35,604 bases of DNA, from positions 1 to 35,604 of the forward strand of contig CAKQEI010000017.1 of NCBI GenBank assembly GCA_934230115.1, read 5' to 3'. Below, one piece after another: positions 33,455-35,604 of the stretch (position 1 is its first letter; each line of letters starts with the position of its first letter). The position numbers and the translations under genes are program-made. Origin of the DNA: an uncultured Prevotella sp. (GTDB taxonomy: Bacteria; Bacteroidota; Bacteroidia; Bacteroidales; Bacteroidaceae). The notes below the pieces were generated by a model. That model saw only the letters and a list, made by a program, of their open reading frames with translations. It had not been told where the DNA came from and ran no database searches.

Positions 33455-34489
33455 TCAAAACGGAATTTGAATGTTACCACTAATATCTTCACTTACCATA
33501 GAGCAATCTTGCAATTTATGCAAATCTTCAATATGACTTATCAGATTATTATAGTTTTCAAGATTCTCTATCTCTTCACGCCTTGCTTTGCTCAACTTAC
33601 AAAACTCTTCTTCTTGTTCTAGTCCTGCAAATCTACGACCACAAAGATTAGCAGCTATACCTGTCGTGGAGCTACCACTAAAAGGGTCAAGAATCCAATC
33701 GCCTTGATTGGTGGAAGCAAGTATCATTCGTACAAGAAGGCGTAAAGGCTTTTGTGTAGGATGCTTACCGCAAGTCTTTTCCCAACGACCGATAGCTGGC
33801 ATTCGCCACACATCCGTCATTTGCTTACCTCCATTCAACTCTTTCATCAGATCGTAGTTGAATTTGTGAGGTACTTTCTGCATCTTTCTCGCCCAAATAA
33901 CGAACTCTGTGGAGTATTTGAAATATCGGCATGAGATATTGACTGGTGGGTTTGTCTTCTCCCATGTGATTACATTCAGAATCTTATATCCAAGTTCCGT
34001 AAGACAATTTGCCACAGAAAAGATATTGTGATAAGTGCCACTTATCCATATTGTGCCATTATCTTTCAGTTTGTCACGACACAAGCGTAGCCATTCCATA
34101 TTGAATGCCATCATATCCTCTTGCGACTTACCTTTGTCCCAATTCCCTTTATTCACACATACGACTTTACCGCTCTGCAACGATATTCCATCATTGGAGA
34201 GGAAATAAGGAGGATCGGCAAATATCATGTCGAACTTGAAATCAAACTCTTTGAGAAGTTTGAAACAGTCGCCATGGGCAAGGACAAAGTCTTTACTCTG
34301 TGATTGGTAATATACTTGTAGTTCTTTATTTTCTACCGAAAAATTTACATCCGTAAAGTTTTCCGCATCAAGTATTATCTTTTCTTCCCTATATTTTTTG
34401 CGCACCAATTCTACAGCTTCGCTTTCTGAGGCTGCTGAAATGGTTTCTAAACGTTGTAATCTTTCGGTTATTTGTATCTGATACTCCAT
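33455..34489 (-). CDS. Beta-class DNA methyltransferase with N-terminal DpnD/PcfM-like domain
   Basis: The 344-residue protein begins with about 50 residues (YQIQITERLQRLETISAAS, then EAVELVRKKYREEKIILDAE) like the small DpnD/PcfM family. The methyltransferase follows: motif IV DPPY at 92-95 comes before motif I LDPFSGSSTTG (267-277), the beta-class order of amino-methyltransferases, with GKHPTQKPL just before motif I. It should methylate adenine N6 or cytosine N4 at the site cut by the neighbouring endonuclease. The ATG at 34489 is used; upstream codons to 34570 cross the promoter. The gene is AT-rich compared with the core. Confidence 0.85.
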   Translation of the reverse strand: MEYQIQITERLQRLETISAASESEAVELVRKKYREEKIILDAENFTDVNFSVENKELQVYYQSQSKDFVLAHGDCFKLLKEFDFKFDMIFADPPYFLSNDGISLQSGKVVCVNKGNWDKGKSQEDMMAFNMEWLRLCRDKLKDNGTIWISGTYHNIFSVANCLTELGYKILNVITWEKTNPPVNISCRYFKYSTEFVIWARKMQKVPHKFNYDLMKELNGGKQMTDVWRMPAIGRWEKTCGKHPTQKPLRLLVRMILASTNQGDWILDPFSGSSTTGIAANLCGRRFAGLEQEEEFCKLSKARREEIENLENYNNLISHIEDLHKLQDCSMVSEDISGNIQIPF

Positions 34490-34498
34490 ATTGAGGTA

Positions 34499-34569
34499 CA
34501 AAAGTATATCAAAATACTTTAGAAACCACAACATGATCATTGTTTGACTTTTGTGATCATAAAAGATCA
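34499..34569 (-). promoter_or_regulatory. Methyltransferase promoter with inverted repeat and phased GATC sites
   Basis: The -7 box TACTTTTG (34499-34506) lies nine bases before the ATG. The inverted repeat AAAGTAT-6-ATACTTT (34501-34520) overlaps it. Three GATC sites at 34535, 34555 and 34565 are spaced exactly 20 and 10 bp. This looks like an autoregulatory region. Confidence 0.5.
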
Positions 34570-34654
34570 TTTCTAAAAAGTCACAAACACATAGATGTTA
34601 AACACTTAGGTGATTTTTCCAAATTACTACATTGTTAATTTTTGATCTCAAAAA

Positions 34655-35386
34655 TCAAATGAATCCCTCACTTGCCCTTGCTATACACATTAGCTCATAT
34701 TGCTTATAGATACTCTCATAACTATGAAAAGCAACTCGTTCTTTTACATCCTTGAAAGCAGTTCTACTCATCACTTTGTCAAACTGTTCCTTGCGATTCT
34801 GAGGAGCGACTATCAAAAAGCGACTATGGAAGTCTTGTAAATCACAAAACTTTGTGACTGAGTTTTGAATGTCGGTAGAATGCTCAACTTCGAAGAAGCT
34901 ATTTGGCATTTTGCGTTCATTAAACCAAATGACATCTACCGTCCTTGCTCTGTCTGCCAAATTCTCGTATGAAAAATTGGGAATATGGATTGTTGTGCAA
35001 ATATCTTTCAGAGGCTTCTCAAGAAACTTGCGGTTTTGGTCTTGCGCAGGGACATAGGTCGCAAAATGCTTCATGTTGCCTATCTCTATAATAAGTCCTT
35101 GATAGTAACCATGTGTAAATTGCTCAATGCTCTTTTCTTCCTTTGGGCAGATGTCGAATTTGCGCATAACTTCTTCACGACATTCCTCCAATGCCCAAAG
35201 ACCTGGCTGTATTTTAAATATTTCGTTAGATTGCTGAACAATTCTTCGGATTGATTCGTTGGGTGTCTTAGTTGCCCACGAATTTGTATCTACGAGATGA
35301 TACAAATCACCAAGCGTAGCATACCCTCCTGTTTTGCGAAGCGTGTCTATCACTTGTTGTGCCTGTGTATATTTCTGCTGCGCCAT
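34655..35386 (-). CDS. Restriction endonuclease with HARE-like winged helix
   Basis: The 243-residue protein starts with a winged-helix segment (about 4-66, YTQAQQVIDTLRKTGGYATLGD to IQPGLWAL) like the HARE-HTH found in some restriction enzymes. The C-terminal nuclease core has D151 in RTVDVIWF and E166/E168 in FFEVEHS, consistent with a PD-(D/E)xK-type site in which the lysine is replaced. It starts eight bases after the KilA-N gene stop and lies 165 bases upstream of the methyltransferase, so it is probably the cognate type II enzyme. The recognition sequence is not predictable with certainty. Confidence 0.75.
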   Translation of the reverse strand: MAQQKYTQAQQVIDTLRKTGGYATLGDLYHLVDTNSWATKTPNESIRRIVQQSNEIFKIQPGLWALEECREEVMRKFDICPKEEKSIEQFTHGYYQGLIIEIGNMKHFATYVPAQDQNRKFLEKPLKDICTTIHIPNFSYENLADRARTVDVIWFNERKMPNSFFEVEHSTDIQNSVTKFCDLQDFHSRFLIVAPQNRKEQFDKVMSRTAFKDVKERVAFHSYESIYKQYELMCIARASEGFI

Positions 35387-35394
35387 AACCGTCT

Positions 35395-35604
35395 TTACTT
35401 TAATAAGTTTCTGCCTCCTGTATCTTCGAGGATTCTCATTTGTTGGATAGCAATCTGATTCAGTTTGATGAGTCGTTCAGATTGTGCCATACCATCGTTG
35501 ATAAACACTGCATTGAGATTCTCCATGTTCGATAGGCAGATTAGCTCATTTATATTGGCATAATCACGAATGTTACCTTTCTTATCGGGATTCTGCTCAC
35601 GCCA
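35395..35604 (-). CDS. KilA-N domain protein, C-terminal part (runs off the window)
   Basis: The last 69 codons read WREQNPDKKGNIRDYANINE followed by LICLSNMENLNAVFI and a helical end. This matches the C-terminal region of Bacteroidota KilA-N proteins, phage-type DNA-binding proteins often found beside restriction genes. The KilA-N domain itself would lie beyond the window edge. The stop codon is eight bases before the endonuclease start, so the two genes are probably one operon. Confidence 0.7.
   Translation of the reverse strand, partial: WREQNPDKKGNIRDYANINELICLSNMENLNAVFINDGMAQSERLIKLNQIAIQQMRILEDTGGRNLLK

Noticed and set aside
33189..33458. 89-codon minus frame rich in KYSKK
   Set aside because: It crosses the promoter of the 40-residue gene and is of low complexity; the KYSKK duplication comes from a repeated DNA motif.

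Overview
The window reads as a chromosome segment from a Bacteroidota bacterium, most likely order Bacteroidales and Prevotella/Segatella-like. The genus is inference. The evidence is the Bacteroidota promoter form (TTTG, 19-20 bases, then TAnnTTTG) in front of many genes, the weak ribosome binding sites, family markers such as DUF3098 and a DUF6108-like protein, gene orders known from Bacteroidales (ftsX-DUF3098-uppP-truB-queA-folK; recF-DUF721; dcp-dCMP deaminase-S41 protease-formyl-THF cycloligase), and intergenic runs of TTTTGAATTTTGAG-type repeats. I found no rRNA, tRNA, CRISPR array or transposase.

Left part (1-8.1 kb): a truncated polyvalent-protein kinase fragment with an intact promoter; a GH130 mannoside phosphorylase with its MFS transporter; an unrecognised helical protein; a flavin-reductase-like protein preceded by competing hairpins; peptidase T; and, divergent from it, a secreted family 8 polysaccharide lyase. 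The 340-base gap after the lyase is not empty. On the minus strand it holds a complete-looking small transcription unit (promoter, about 190 nt, terminator), which I propose as an RNA gene.

Middle part (8.4-30.3 kb): mostly core metabolism and information processing. It holds Mrp and TrmB; an ECF sigma/anti-sigma-like/envelope protein cluster; the folate, queuosine, pseudouridine, undecaprenyl and FtsX run; a radical SAM protein; a nitroreductase with exonuclease VII; a branched-chain aminotransferase; lumazine synthase; RecF; and the Dcp-CtpA operon. Several gaps carry unusual repeats: A/T-rich heptamer runs with embedded variable hairpins at two loci, a 22-bp triple repeat, and a perfect 26-bp hairpin built from an 8-bp unit.

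Right part (30.36-35.6 kb): an AT-rich defence island. A two-gene ATPase plus HNH nuclease cassette resembling Septu (PtuA/PtuB) lies between two nearly identical 142-bp direct repeats. Each repeat carries the promoter, 5' UTR and first 14 codons of dcp. The intact dcp gene uses one copy, and the cassette sits directly downstream of the other, so it appears to have inserted at the dcp 5' end while leaving dcp expressed and borrowing a copy of its promoter. Further out are two very small genes with strong promoters, a chain of hairpins, a beta-class DNA methyltransferase carrying an N-terminal DpnD/PcfM-like domain, a restriction endonuclease with a HARE-type N-terminus, and the C-terminal end of a KilA-N protein. 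The methyltransferase promoter has an inverted repeat on its -7 box and three GATC sites spaced 20 and 10 bp apart.
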